Positions 25,701 to 34,803 of a DNA stretch of 64,000 nucleotides are shown in pieces; position 1 is the first letter of the stretch, and the number at the start of each line of letters is the position of its first letter. The stretch is from Arthrobacter_J sp038199985. GTDB taxonomy: Bacteria; Actinomycetota; Actinomycetes; Actinomycetales; Micrococcaceae. The notes under the pieces were generated by a model, which saw nothing but the letters and a program-made list of their open reading frames with translations, did no database searches and was not told the origin of the DNA. Location: the NCBI GenBank assembly GCA_038199985.1, contig JBBPYK010000062.1:1-64000 (forward strand), written 5' to 3'. The translations under genes were made by a program, and so were the position numbers.

Positions 25701-26687
25701 TTAGCCATTCGTGCTGTAGTACACGGGGCCGGAACCAATGTTTGCACTGAAAACAGCGGTTGTGTTGCCAGTCCAACCACCGTGAACAGCGTTGCCGCCG
25801 CCGATGTATACGGCGATGTGAGGAACTCCTGCGCCAGCGTTGGAGTAGTACACCATGTCGCCGGGCTGAGGGTTGCTGGTGGGCGTTCCAAAGCGCAGCA
25901 ACGAGGCAGGCGATTCGTCGCCAACTCCCGCGGCTCCTGCGTCCCGCAGCGCGCGTTCAACCAGTGCGGTGCAGTCCTGGGACTGTCCCACCTGTGACTG
26001 TGCCGAGGCGGCCACTGCATTGCCTGACACATTGCCTGATCCGATGGGGGTGATAGCGGAACTTGCCAGCTGGACGTCAGCGGTTCCGGCCTGGGGTGCT
26101 ACCGGCGCCGATGCTGCCATGGTCTGCTGCTCAGGTGCAGCGACCGGTGCCGGAGCAACCGGAGCGGCGGGTGCCACAGCGGCCGGCGCTGGCGCTACTG
26201 CCGCCTGAGCGACAGGTGCCGGTTCGACAGCTGCCACGGAGCCGCCGGAGATGCGAATAACGTCCCCGGGGTAGATGACGGTGGCCATGTCCAGGCCATT
26301 GAGCTGCAGCACGCTGCTCAAGCTGACGCCGTAGGACGCAGAGATAACCCCTAGGGTGTCGCCTGAACGCACCGTGTGATTGATAGATTCCGCAGTCTGG
26401 GCTGGGGCAGGCGCCGCAGCGGGTGCTGCTACTGGAGCCTGAGCGACCGCAGCTACTGGGGCCTGAGCAGCTGCCACAGCAGGAACGGAGACAGGTGCCG
26501 GCGTTGTCGAGGGACCTGCGCCAGCCATGGCCGGTGCACCAGCCCCGAGCATCATGCCCGAGACAGCGGTAACTACAACGGCTCCTCGACCAACGCTTCC
26601 CTTATGCGATGAAACAGCCTTGGACAGTGAATCAAAGGGGTTGTTGCGCACAGGAGTTGCCCTGTGGCGTGCAATATTTGATGACAT
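25701..26687 (-). CDS. LysM and NlpC/P60 peptidoglycan hydrolase
   Basis: Secreted cell-wall hydrolase of 328 residues. An N-terminal hydrophobic segment (VVVTAVSGMMLGAG, about residues 37-50) follows a long basic region and serves as signal or anchor. A LysM domain follows (HTVRSGDTLGVISASYGVSL to YPGDVIRISG, about 103-148), then an Ala/Pro linker, then an NlpC/P60 domain from about 220. The catalytic Cys lies in QDCTALV and the His in HIAVYIGGGNAVHGG. The ATG at 26687 is preferred; an in-frame upstream codon at 26705 lies inside the riboswitch. Expression should be controlled by c-di-AMP through the riboswitch, whose conserved GGAGAGG end lies eight bases before the start codon. Confidence 0.9.
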   Translation of the reverse strand: MSSNIARHRATPVRNNPFDSLSKAVSSHKGSVGRGAVVVTAVSGMMLGAGAPAMAGAGPSTTPAPVSVPAVAAAQAPVAAVAQAPVAAPAAAPAPAQTAESINHTVRSGDTLGVISASYGVSLSSVLQLNGLDMATVIYPGDVIRISGGSVAAVEPAPVAQAAVAPAPAAVAPAAPVAPAPVAAPEQQTMAASAPVAPQAGTADVQLASSAITPIGSGNVSGNAVAASAQSQVGQSQDCTALVERALRDAGAAGVGDESPASLLRFGTPTSNPQPGDMVYYSNAGAGVPHIAVYIGGGNAVHGGWTGNTTAVFSANIGSGPVYYSTNG

Positions 26688-26694
26688 ATTTGTA

Positions 26695-26845
26695 GCCTCT
26701 CCCAATGCCTACGGAGTTAGCTGTCGGGTTCGGATGGGAGCCACCCGGCCGCAACGTCTCAAGGGAACAATCCCTCAAATACGGGGCGACCTCACCCCAG
26801 GACTCGGTGGGAGCCCACTGTGTGGTTCCCCCGCTTCTGCCGAAA
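26695..26845 (-). promoter_or_regulatory. c-di-AMP riboswitch (ydaO/yuaA)
   Basis: Read on the minus strand, this leader has the conserved ydaO order: AGCGGGGGAACC, then TGGGGTGA, then a variable arm, then CCGAACCCGACAGCTAAC, CTCCGTAGGC and the closing GGAGAGGC. The element binds cyclic di-AMP and in actinobacteria typically turns down cell-wall hydrolase genes, which fits the LysM-NlpC/P60 gene that follows. The closing GGAGAGG is at Shine-Dalgarno distance from the ATG at 26687, so control could act on translation as well as on transcription. I saw no separate terminator hairpin between aptamer and gene. Confidence 0.92.
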
Positions 26846-27000
26846 TCTGTAGCGAACGGACCCTGGATAGCGGCAGAATTAGGCAATCTACCCGAGGGGT
26901 GCTGACCATTATCAGGATCGGCACGCATAAAGGATAACCGTTACCCCATCGAGATGTCACATTTAGGTCACGCACCGTGTCGAAATGACGAACGTCCCTC

Positions 27001-28185
27001 TCAAGGACGTCGCACACGTGGGATCCAATAACCAAGCACGACGGCGGCCAGAAAGCCGATCCCAGCCGTCGCCCAGATGCCGACCGCCAATGAAGCAAAA
27101 GCAGTAAACAAAGACAGCAGCCCCGGCCCAGCCATGGTCCCAAGATCCGACATGAAACGCCAGATACCGAGGAACTGCGGACGCCCGGGCGACGGCGAGT
27201 AATCGGCCCCAAGTGTCATCACAATCCCAGAACCGACCCCGTTCCCGAAACCAATCAGGAGCGCAGCTGCTGTGAACCACCCTGGGCCAGCGGTAAACGG
27301 GATGACCACCAGCGCCGCAGCCATGATCAACATGCATGGCACTGCCGTCCAGACCCGCCCTTTGACGTCCATCACTTTGCCTGCCGGATAAAAGATCAAC
27401 ATGTCTACAGCGCCGGAAAGCCCATAGATGAGCGCAGTCGCTGAGGCGTCTAGACCAATGCTCTCTGCCCACAGCGGTAGCACTCCCTGCCGTGTCGCTC
27501 TCACCGCAGCAATCAGAAGCACTCCCACTCCAACGGTCAGGAAGACTTTCACATGACTACGAAGCACGTAGCGAACGGTGGGAGGCAAGATGCGTTCGGC
27601 ACCAGACCGGCGGGAAGGCGCACCAAGGTCCGGTACGCGGACGCTGAGGACCGCCGCCACCAGGGTGGCGGACGCACCTACCCAGTACGCACCGGAAATG
27701 CCAACCAACGCCATAACGCCTGCAGCGATGAACGGCCCAATGAACATCCCGATCCGGCTGACCCCGGCCAGCGTTGACAGAGCTCTGGCACGGAAATGCA
27801 GCGGCACCGCTTCCGTGAGGTAACTTTGCCGTGCCAGCCCGAACACGGAACCGGCCATTCCCACCATGAAGATTGCCAGCGCGAAGACCCACAACTGCGT
27901 AGCGAACGCGGCAACGACCATCGCCGTCGAACACCACAGCGCCGCCCCCACCAGAGCCCAGCGCTCGCCAAAGCGCGACGTGATCATAGTGGCCGGGATA
28001 TTGGTGGCCAGCGAGCCTACACCGGTCAACGTGATGATCAACGCTGCGATGGCGACGGACCCTCCAAGGTCCCTGGCGCTAAGCGCAATAACGGGCAGAA
28101 TCGCACCGGTCGCGATGCCGTAAAGGAGAGAGGGACCGTAAGCGGCCACTGCTATTCCTTTGAGGCTGAACAATTCGTCGGGCAC
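27001..28185 (-). CDS. MFS transporter
   Basis: Membrane protein of 394 residues with 12 hydrophobic segments. It shows the MFS loop TSRFGERWALVG after helix 2 and a second-half PAGKVMDVKGRVWTAVP loop. Its ATG lies 36 bases upstream of the E2 stop region, but it is read away from it as an independent gene on the same strand. Substrate unknown. It ends 156 bases before the riboswitch region. Confidence 0.8.
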   Translation of the reverse strand: MPDELFSLKGIAVAAYGPSLLYGIATGAILPVIALSARDLGGSVAIAALIITLTGVGSLATNIPATMITSRFGERWALVGAALWCSTAMVVAAFATQLWVFALAIFMVGMAGSVFGLARQSYLTEAVPLHFRARALSTLAGVSRIGMFIGPFIAAGVMALVGISGAYWVGASATLVAAVLSVRVPDLGAPSRRSGAERILPPTVRYVLRSHVKVFLTVGVGVLLIAAVRATRQGVLPLWAESIGLDASATALIYGLSGAVDMLIFYPAGKVMDVKGRVWTAVPCMLIMAAALVVIPFTAGPGWFTAAALLIGFGNGVGSGIVMTLGADYSPSPGRPQFLGIWRFMSDLGTMAGPGLLSLFTAFASLAVGIWATAGIGFLAAVVLGYWIPRVRRP

Positions 28186-28221
28186 GTACGTCAGCTTAGA
28201 CCCGACGCTCCTGCCCCCGAG

Positions 28222-29721
28222 TTAGAGGTCTGCCAGCAGGCTGCCTGGGCTCTCGATCGCATCCGCAACGTACCGAAGGAACCCGCCCGCTGTACCGCCG
28301 TCGCACACGCGGTGATCAAAGGTGAGGGTGAGTTCGGTGACCTTACGAACAGCCAGTTCGCCGTTGACCACCCACGGTTTGTCGATGATACGCCCGACGC
28401 CGAGAATAGCGACTTCTGGGTAGTTGATGATCGCGGCACTGCCGTCGACACCAAAAACGCCGTAGTTGTTCAGTGTGAACGTTCCGGATGTCAGTTCCGC
28501 AGGACTTGCCTTCCCCTCACGGGCGACGGCGGTCAGGCGGCGAATTTCCGCATCCAGTTCTCGGGCGCTCATCTTTTCGGCGTTGCGGACGGAGGGCACC
28601 ATGAGTCCGCGGTCCGTCTGCGCCGCGAAACCAAGATTTACGCCGTCAAAGGAGACGATCTCCTGACCGTCTCCCGCGGAGGCAATCCTTGTGTTCAGCT
28701 CGGGATATTTCTGCAGCCCAGCAGTGACAAAGCGAGCAATGAACGCCAGAAGTCCCGGCACGGAATCGGGTGTCCGCTTTTTCAAATCCGCTCGCATATC
28801 CAGCAGTGCGGTGGCATCCACATCCACCCAGACCGTCGCTTCAGGAATTTCCGCGCGGCTCCTGGACAAGTTGGTAGCGACAGTTTTGCGCAGCCCCTTG
28901 ATCGGAGTTCGCTTGACGACGCCGAGACCGGACTTCTCATCCACCTCACCTGTAACCGCAGCGACTGTGGATGCCTTGGAAACATCGGAACTGTCTGCGG
29001 AATCTGCAGCAGAGGACACGTGACCGGTGGACTCGGAAGAGCCCGAGCTGGAGCCGGAAAGCGCGGCTTCGACGTCCCCCCGGAGAATCAGACCGTCCTG
29101 CCCTGAACCGGTGAGTGTTGCAATCTTGACCCCGCCATCACGAGCCAGCTTGCGCACTAGCGGAGACACGACGCGCGCGGCGTGCTGGGATGGCTCGGGC
29201 GCCGAATCAACCTGTTCAGGGACAACAGTGGTCGCGGCAGCAGCCCCGACCTTGCGCGCACGACGACGGCCTTTCGCGCCTCCTTCGGGCGTACCGTAAC
29301 CGATCAGGACGTTACCTGAACCAGTGGGCTCGTCCGCCTCAGCGGGAGGCTTGGCTCCAGCACGCTCCTCGTCACGGTACGTTTCCGCACTATCGTGTTC
29401 AGCTTTCGGACCGGCATCGGGCGCTGGCGTTTCCGCAGCTGGAACGTCCGCGGCAGCCCCACCGACGGCGGCCACGCGATCCACAGAAATCAACGGCTTA
29501 CCCACGTCCATGGTATGACCGGCCTCACCGTGGAGCTCGGCGACGGTACCAGCGAACGGCGACGGCACCTCCACCATGGACTTGGCGGTCTCTACTTCGG
29601 CAATCGGCTGATCCACTCGGATTTCATCGCCGACGGCAACCAGCCAGTTGAGCAGCTCAGCCTCGGTGAGTCCTTCGCCGAGGTCCGGGAGCAGGAATAC
29701 CTGCCGGTTTTCCTGTGACAT
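28222..29721 (-). CDS. bkdC: Branched-chain 2-oxoacid dehydrogenase E2
   Basis: Dihydrolipoamide acyltransferase core of the complex, 499 residues. The lipoyl domain covers about residues 5-80 with the lipoylated Lys47 in VETAKSMVEV. An Ala/Glu-rich linker follows, then an E3/E1-binding domain at about 165-205 (SPLVRKLARDGGV). The catalytic domain from about 270 ends with the active-site motif FDHRVCDGG about 30 residues before the C-terminus. The ATG follows the E1beta stop directly (TAGATG). Only one lipoyl domain is present, as is usual for Bkd. No E3 gene is in the window. Confidence 0.92.
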   Translation of the reverse strand: MSQENRQVFLLPDLGEGLTEAELLNWLVAVGDEIRVDQPIAEVETAKSMVEVPSPFAGTVAELHGEAGHTMDVGKPLISVDRVAAVGGAAADVPAAETPAPDAGPKAEHDSAETYRDEERAGAKPPAEADEPTGSGNVLIGYGTPEGGAKGRRRARKVGAAAATTVVPEQVDSAPEPSQHAARVVSPLVRKLARDGGVKIATLTGSGQDGLILRGDVEAALSGSSSGSSESTGHVSSAADSADSSDVSKASTVAAVTGEVDEKSGLGVVKRTPIKGLRKTVATNLSRSRAEIPEATVWVDVDATALLDMRADLKKRTPDSVPGLLAFIARFVTAGLQKYPELNTRIASAGDGQEIVSFDGVNLGFAAQTDRGLMVPSVRNAEKMSARELDAEIRRLTAVAREGKASPAELTSGTFTLNNYGVFGVDGSAAIINYPEVAILGVGRIIDKPWVVNGELAVRKVTELTLTFDHRVCDGGTAGGFLRYVADAIESPGSLLADL

Positions 29722-30783
29722 CTAGTCCTCCCACTGAAGATCGTCGACAGCGTCGAGTATGCGGTCAACGCTGGGCAAGTGCCAGTGTTCAAGCTTCGGC
29801 GCAGGGTATGGAATATCGAAACCAGTCACGCGCAACACGGGGGCGGCCAGCGAGTGGAAGCAGCGCTCCTGCACACGGGCCACGATCTCCGAAGCAACAG
29901 AGGCAAAGCCCGGCGCTTCAGCGATGACGACGGCGCGTCCGGTCTTGCGAACAGCGTTCGTAACCGTTTCATCGTCGAACGGGACGATGGAGCGGATATC
30001 GATGACCTGAAGGCTACGACCTTCCTCGGCAGCAGCTTCCGCCGCGGCCAGCGCAGTGGGAACGGACGGGCCATAAGCGATCAGGGTGGCGTCGGTTCCC
30101 TCCCGGGCAATAACAGCCCGGCCGATAGACGGTTCGCTTGCGTCGTCTCGGGGCGTCCCGCCGTCGAACTTGGCCCGCAGCGCGTCCAGGTCCACCGTTT
30201 CCTTGGACCAATAGAGCTTCTTTGGCTCCAAGAACACCACAGGATCGTCCAGCTCAATGGCCTCGCGCAGCATGGTGTACGCGTCAGAGACGGTGGCTGG
30301 CGCAACAACGGTGAGACCCGGGGTGTGCACGTAATACGACTCCGAGGAATCGCAGTGGTGCTCCACTCCCCCAATGCCTCCGGCGTATGGAATGCGGATA
30401 ACAATGGGCAGGCGCACCTGACCCTTGGTGCGGTTGGCCATCTTGGCCACGTGGCTGACGACCTGTTCAAAGGCGGGGTAGGCAAAAGCGTCAAACTGCA
30501 TCTCGACGACGGGACGCATCCCGTTCATGGCCATCCCAACAGCCATACCCATGATGCCGGCCTCGGCCAGAGGAGTATCGAAACACCGCTCCTCGCCGAA
30601 ACGCTTGGTGAGTCCGTCCGTGATGCGGAAGACGCCACCCAGCGGGCCAACGTCCTCACCGAACATGAGGACGGACTTGTCCGCCTCCATGGCATCACCG
30701 AGCGCGGCAGTGAGCGCCTTCGCGACGGTAAGGGTGGTGGTGGTCGGAGCGACGTTCTCAGTTACTGCGGTCATGGTGTTCAT
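29722..30783 (-). CDS. bkdB: Branched-chain 2-oxoacid dehydrogenase E1 beta
   Basis: Beta subunit of the thiamine-diphosphate-dependent decarboxylase, 353 residues. MFGEDVGPLGGVFRITDGL and the DTPLAEAGIMGMAVGMAMNG block carry the cofactor-contacting glutamates, and the C-terminal transketolase-like domain has RSIVPFD. The ATG overlaps the E1alpha stop by four bases (ATGA), so the subunits are translated in coupled fashion in 1:1 amounts. It acts with E1alpha and E2 in valine, leucine and isoleucine breakdown, giving acyl-CoA primers for branched fatty acids. Confidence 0.92.
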   Translation of the reverse strand: MNTMTAVTENVAPTTTTLTVAKALTAALGDAMEADKSVLMFGEDVGPLGGVFRITDGLTKRFGEERCFDTPLAEAGIMGMAVGMAMNGMRPVVEMQFDAFAYPAFEQVVSHVAKMANRTKGQVRLPIVIRIPYAGGIGGVEHHCDSSESYYVHTPGLTVVAPATVSDAYTMLREAIELDDPVVFLEPKKLYWSKETVDLDALRAKFDGGTPRDDASEPSIGRAVIAREGTDATLIAYGPSVPTALAAAEAAAEEGRSLQVIDIRSIVPFDDETVTNAVRKTGRAVVIAEAPGFASVASEIVARVQERCFHSLAAPVLRVTGFDIPYPAPKLEHWHLPSVDRILDAVDDLQWED

Positions 30784-31910
30784 GCTCCTGGTGTTTCGCG
30801 GGCAATTTCCTCGCGCAGCATCGCAGCTTGCTCCTGCAGCTGCGGCGTGGGCTTGGAGTAGACGTACCGGAACAGATCTTCCGGGTCTACCTCGGGCTCG
30901 GAGTTCATGCCGTCACGCAAAGCCGAAGCGATGTCCTCGGCGCTAGCGGCAATGGTGGCCACCGCGTCGTCGTCGAGCATGTTCCGCTCTGAAAGATACG
31001 CCTGCATGCGCGTCACGGGATCGCGGGCAACCCACTTCTGCACCTCGTCGTCGGTGCGGTATCGGGTGGCGTCGTCCGCATTGGTGTGCGCCTGCATGCG
31101 GTAGGTGTGTGCTTCAACGAGGAAGGGCCCACCGCCGTTGCGGGCGCGGTCAACTGCATGACCCAAGACAGACAGCAGTGCGGCGAGGTCGTTTCCGTCC
31201 ACGCGCTCCCCGGGCATTCCGTAGCCGATTGCCTTGTGCGCCAATGACGGTGCAACGGTCTGATTTTTCAATGGCACAGAGATGGCGTACTCGTTGTTCT
31301 GGATGAAGAACACCACGGGCACATGGAAGACGGCCGCGAAGTTCAGCGCCTCGTGGAAGTCGCCCTCGCTGGTTGCACCATCCCCACACATGGCCATCAC
31401 AACGGTGTCCTCGCCCTTGAGCTTGGCCGCGTGGGCTACGCCGACGGCGTGCAGCAACTGGGTGGCCAGCGGCGTGGCCTGCGTAGCAACGTTGAATTCG
31501 TAGGGGTTGTACCCTGCATGCCAGGTACCCCGCAGGAGGGTGAGAACTTCCACCGGGTTCACACCACGGCTCATAACCGCCACGGTGTCGCGGTAGGTGG
31601 GGAACAACCAGTCCTGCTTGGCCAGCACAACGGCGGATGCCACTTGGCAGGCTTCCTGGCCGTGGGAGGAAGGATAGACGGCGAGCTTGCCCTGACGTAC
31701 GAGGGCTCCGGCCTGATCATTGACGCGGCGGCCAGCTACAAGTTTCTCGTAGGCGACCAGCAGATCCTGATCATCCGGCATGGTGTATGCCGCGCCGGAG
31801 GAGTTGGCGGCCGTACGTGACTGGCCGTTCTCATCAATCAGCTGGATGGGCCGCTCTGCGGGCAGCATGAAAGCCTCCGCGCGGGTTTTCTCCCCGATAT
31901 CGTTGCTCAT
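30780..31910 (-). CDS. bkdA: Branched-chain 2-oxoacid dehydrogenase E1 alpha
   Basis: Alpha subunit, 376 residues. The thiamine-diphosphate binding motif is GDGATSEGDFHEALNFAAVF, continuing to FFIQNNEYAIS. SHGQEACQVASAVVL and GTWHAGYNP are typical of the 2-oxoacid E1alpha family. It is the first gene of the bkdABC operon. It begins 137 bases from the divergent Lrp/AsnC gene, and the space between holds two palindromes that fit Lrp-type operators. A pyruvate or acetoin role is less likely because of the AsnC neighbour and the overall gene set. Confidence 0.9.
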   Translation of the reverse strand: MSNDIGEKTRAEAFMLPAERPIQLIDENGQSRTAANSSGAAYTMPDDQDLLVAYEKLVAGRRVNDQAGALVRQGKLAVYPSSHGQEACQVASAVVLAKQDWLFPTYRDTVAVMSRGVNPVEVLTLLRGTWHAGYNPYEFNVATQATPLATQLLHAVGVAHAAKLKGEDTVVMAMCGDGATSEGDFHEALNFAAVFHVPVVFFIQNNEYAISVPLKNQTVAPSLAHKAIGYGMPGERVDGNDLAALLSVLGHAVDRARNGGGPFLVEAHTYRMQAHTNADDATRYRTDDEVQKWVARDPVTRMQAYLSERNMLDDDAVATIAASAEDIASALRDGMNSEPEVDPEDLFRYVYSKPTPQLQEQAAMLREEIARETPGA

Positions 31911-31950
31911 AGGACCTCTCGTCCTTCCTCACTGGAAAGATATTGTGTTG

Positions 31951-31984
31951 ATCCATTATGGATACTGTAGGCGTTTCGTATCCA
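31951..31984. promoter_or_regulatory. Candidate Lrp/AsnC operators between bkdA and its regulator
   Basis: Two overlapping inverted repeats lie in the divergent intergenic region: ATCCAT-T-ATGGAT at 31951-31963, and TGGATAC...GTATCCA with arms at 31959-31965 and 31978-31984. Their position and symmetry suit an AsnC-type regulator controlling both the bkd operon and itself. Confidence 0.55.
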
Positions 31985-32071
31985 GTTTACCCTCAAAGCG
32001 TGGACGAAACGGCTAAGATTATCTGATCTGAGAGACAACTAGGACATGTGAGCTGGATTACGCAGAGGAGT

Positions 32072-32530
32072 ATGGACAATTTTATGGCTGCACCTCAACC
32101 TTTGGACGGCGTGGACCGCCGGATTCTCGCCGAGCTGACACGAGACGGACGGCTGTCAGTAACAGCCATTGCCGAGAACGTCCATATTTCCCGAGCCCAC
32201 GCGTACTCACGAATCAACCGGCTCACGGAAGAGGGCGTCCTCACCAAATTCACGGCTCTGATCGATCCCATCAAAGCTGGGCTTCGGTCCTCCGCCTATG
32301 TGACGTTGAAAGTTGAGCAGCACGCCTGGCGTGAACTTCGCGAAAAGCTCAGCGCCATTCCAGAGGTGCACCACATTGCGCTAGTAGGCGGCGAGTTCGA
32401 CGTGATTCTGCTGGTCCGCGCAGAAGACAACGTGGACCTGCGCAGGGTAATTTTCGATGAGCTGCAAGCCATGAAGGGCATTCTGGACACCCAGTCGCTA
32501 CTGATCTTCGAAGACCTGGACACACGGTAG
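32072..32530 (+). CDS. bkdR: Lrp/AsnC-family regulator of the bkd operon
   Basis: Leucine-responsive-type DNA-binding protein of about 152 residues. The N-terminal helix-turn-helix runs PLDGVDRRILAELTRDGRLSVTAIAENVHIS and ends in AHAYSRINRLTEEGV. The C-terminal RAM (ligand-binding) domain includes VHHIALVGGEFDVILLV. Possible starts are GTG 32048, ATG 32072 and ATG 32084; GAGGAG at 32065-32070 is too close for 32072 and somewhat far for 32084, so the exact start is open. Divergence from bkdA points to control of branched-chain amino acid breakdown. Confidence 0.88.
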   Translation: MDNFMAAPQPLDGVDRRILAELTRDGRLSVTAIAENVHISRAHAYSRINRLTEEGVLTKFTALIDPIKAGLRSSAYVTLKVEQHAWRELREKLSAIPEVHHIALVGGEFDVILLVRAEDNVDLRRVIFDELQAMKGILDTQSLLIFEDLDTR

Positions 32531-32541
32531 GCCCAGACAAG

Positions 32542-32605
32542 TAAAAAGCCGCGCCGTGCATTCCATGTGGAATACCCGGCGCGACCGTAGGCAACAATTT
32601 TTTGA
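32542..32605 (+). terminator. Terminator after the Lrp/AsnC gene
   Basis: GC-rich stem GCGCCG/CGGCGC enclosing a second inner pair ATTCCA/TGGAAT, followed about 15 bases later by a run of six T. It lies just after the regulator stop and before the 3' end of the small membrane gene on the other strand, so it may act in both directions. Confidence 0.6.
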
Positions 32606-32614
32606 TCAGGCTAG

Positions 32615-32776
32615 TCAGGCCTTGCTGCGGACACGACCCAAGATCCACAGCACCACGGCGATGACCAAAACGACCAACCCGATGTACAGCAGGAATTTCA
32701 CCGCTTCGACCAGTCCTCCAAGCAACAGGAGAACGACGGCAACAACGGCGAGGGCAATAATCAGTGATTTACTCAT
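32615..32776 (-). CDS. 53-residue two-helix membrane protein
   Basis: Translated by hand: starts MSKSLIIALAVVAVVLLLL at ATG 32776 and ends ILGRVRSKA before TGA at 32615-32617. There are two hydrophobic segments (about residues 4-20 and 28-47) separated by GGLVEAVKF. Small hydrophobic proteins of this size are common in actinobacteria, but no function is known to me. It lies between the Lrp terminator and paaG with about 70 bases to paaG. Confidence 0.6.
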   Translation of the reverse strand: MSKSLIIALAVVAVVLLLLGGLVEAVKFLLYIGLVVLVIAVVLWILGRVRSKA

Positions 32777-32847
32777 GTGACCAGTATGCCGTTTATCGCA
32801 GCAGTTCTCACCTTCACCTGCCCGGTGAGCGATCTCGGCCGGTGCAA

Positions 32848-33627
32848 CTAGCCCTTGAAGTGCGGCTTACGCTTTTCCTGAAAAGCCTTGAAACCCTCCG
32901 CGTAATTCTCGGACTTGCAGAGCTCGCCCTGAGCCACGTTCTCTTCCTCCATCGCCGTCCAGAGACCGAGACGCTGATCGCGAATATTGGTCACCAGCTC
33001 CTTAGACGCAGTGAACGCCCCGGTAGCCCCAGTAGCTACACGACCGACCTTTTCACGCGTGAACGGCAGCAGCTCCTCGGCAGGCATGACCCGACTGAAC
33101 AAACCACTCGCCACAGCCTCAGCGCCGCTCATGAGCTCGGCCGTGTAAATCAGGTCAAGGGTGCGATGCGCACCAAGCCGCTCCGTGAACAACCAGTGCC
33201 CGCCCGAATCCAAAGTAGCGCCGAGATTCGCGAACGGGGAACCGATTTTCGCGTTTTCCGCGACGTACACAACATCAGTAGCCACGAGCAGCCCCAGCCC
33301 GACGCCGAGGCACGCACCGTGGGCAGCTGCGAACGTAGGCGCAGGAAAAGCGCTCATCTTCTTCAAGAGCGGCGTCACTGTCTTACCCAGGTAACCGTAG
33401 GCATCATCAGTTTCCGGGACCACGTTGGAGATGTCCCGACCAGCGCAGAACGCTCGACCTTCGCCACGCAGGAGAAGGGCGCGGACGCTGCCACCAGAGA
33501 CGGCGGCAGCGGCATCGTCGTAGGCTTTCTCCAACTCCGCCAGCGCCGACTCATCCAAAGAATTCAGCTTCTGGGGGGCGTTGAGAACAATTTCGGCAAC
33601 GCCGTTGTCAATGGTCAGTTCGATCAT
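32848..33627 (-). CDS. paaG: Enoyl-CoA hydratase/isomerase, PaaG type
   Basis: Crotonase-family enzyme of 259 residues, probably the ring-1,2-epoxyphenylacetyl-CoA isomerase that converts the epoxide to oxepin-CoA. The oxyanion-hole segments are RAFCAGRDIS (about 58-67) and HGACLGVGLGLL. The catalytic Asp sits in TLDSGGHWL, matching the PaaG position (PDCGGTW in E. coli), while the usual hydratase glutamates are missing. It lies 15 bases after paaE in the paaABCDE operon, which supports the assignment; a generic hydratase remains possible. Confidence 0.75.
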   Translation of the reverse strand: MIELTIDNGVAEIVLNAPQKLNSLDESALAELEKAYDDAAAAVSGGSVRALLLRGEGRAFCAGRDISNVVPETDDAYGYLGKTVTPLLKKMSAFPAPTFAAAHGACLGVGLGLLVATDVVYVAENAKIGSPFANLGATLDSGGHWLFTERLGAHRTLDLIYTAELMSGAEAVASGLFSRVMPAEELLPFTREKVGRVATGATGAFTASKELVTNIRDQRLGLWTAMEEENVAQGELCKSENYAEGFKAFQEKRKPHFKG

Positions 33628-33642
33628 GCGGTTGCTCCTGAG

Positions 33643-34803
33643 TTAGGCATCGTAGTCAACGGTGACTTCGTCCGACGTCGGCCGGCTCTGGCACGTGAGG
33701 ATGAAGCCCTTATCGATTTCATCCGGCTCCAGCGCGTAATTCTCGTCCATATCGATCGTTCCCGAAACCACCTTGGCGCGGCAGGTACCGCAGACTCCGC
33801 CGGCACAGGCAAAGGGTACGTCCGGGCGAACTCGAAGGGCAGCGTTGAGGATCGTTTCCCGCGCATGTGTGGGACTTTTCACCGTCCCCTTCAAGCCATC
33901 AAGTGTGAAGTTGATCGCGTACGTCGGTGCATCGTCCTCCACCTTCACTGGACGACCAATCTGGCCCTCAGGGCGATTCGGCTCTCCGGTGCTGAACAGC
34001 TCAAATCTTACGTCTTCGGCGGGAACGCCACGTTCGGCCAACGAATCGCGGCATAGCTGAACGAGCTCAAAGGGCCCACAGAGGAACCATTCATCCACCG
34101 CCTCCACGGGGATAACGTTGCCGAGCAACTGCTCCAGCTTGTCCGCATCGATACGGCCGGAGAGCAGCGGCGAAATGCGCTGCTCACGGGACAGCACATG
34201 GTGCAGTGCGAAGCGGGCAGGGTAACGGTCCTTGAGATCTGCGAGTTCTTCCAGGAACATGACGTCCATAGACGCCTTGTTCGCGTAAATGAGATCAAAG
34301 CGCACATTCTCGCTCGCGGCGAGGACCGTACGCGCGATCGAGATGACCGGAGTGATCCCCGAACCAGCCGCAACTGCCACAAACGTGTTCTCCACGTCTA
34401 CATCTATGTCTTCCGGGCTGTTCAGCTCTGTCATCTCGTGCTTGGATATGAACTGGCCCATAGGGCTCATCACGTCCATGGTGTCACCGACCTTGAGGTG
34501 CTCATTGGCCCAGGTCGAGAACAGGCCGCCGATGTCCTTCTTAATGGCCACCCGGATCTCGCCCGGCTTCGGCTCCGCGCAGATTGAATAGCTGCGGCGA
34601 ACCTCTTTCGCTTCACCGTCAATGTCCATGCTGGTGCGAAGGGCCACATATTGGCCGGGAACGTAGTTGTACTGGCCAGCGAGTTCCTCCGGCACTGCGA
34701 AAGTCACCTCGATGGCGTCGGCAGTGAGCCTACGGACTTCGGCAACCGCAAGCTCGTGAAAAGCAGTGCGGCGTTTGTTTGCAGGAGCGAGAGTTACGGT
34801 CAT
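33643..34803 (-). CDS. paaE: Phenylacetyl-CoA epoxidase reductase subunit
   Basis: NAD(P)H-dependent electron-transfer component, 386 residues. The N-terminal FAD-binding part has RRSYSICAEP; the NAD-binding part has AAGSGITPVISIARTVL. The C-terminal 2Fe-2S ferredoxin domain has ligands in CAGGVCGTCRAKV plus the later Cys in LTCQSRP. It passes electrons to the PaaA di-iron site. The ATG follows the paaD stop with no gap (TAGATG). Confidence 0.93.
   Translation of the reverse strand: MTVTLAPANKRRTAFHELAVAEVRRLTADAIEVTFAVPEELAGQYNYVPGQYVALRTSMDIDGEAKEVRRSYSICAEPKPGEIRVAIKKDIGGLFSTWANEHLKVGDTMDVMSPMGQFISKHEMTELNSPEDIDVDVENTFVAVAAGSGITPVISIARTVLAASENVRFDLIYANKASMDVMFLEELADLKDRYPARFALHHVLSREQRISPLLSGRIDADKLEQLLGNVIPVEAVDEWFLCGPFELVQLCRDSLAERGVPAEDVRFELFSTGEPNRPEGQIGRPVKVEDDAPTYAINFTLDGLKGTVKSPTHARETILNAALRVRPDVPFACAGGVCGTCRAKVVSGTIDMDENYALEPDEIDKGFILTCQSRPTSDEVTVDYDA

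Noticed and set aside
27796..29106. 436-codon plus-strand open frame opposite the MFS and E2 genes
   Set aside because: It runs antisense to clearly coding bkdC and MFS sequence, spans two genes and shows no domain; it is a by-product of high GC.
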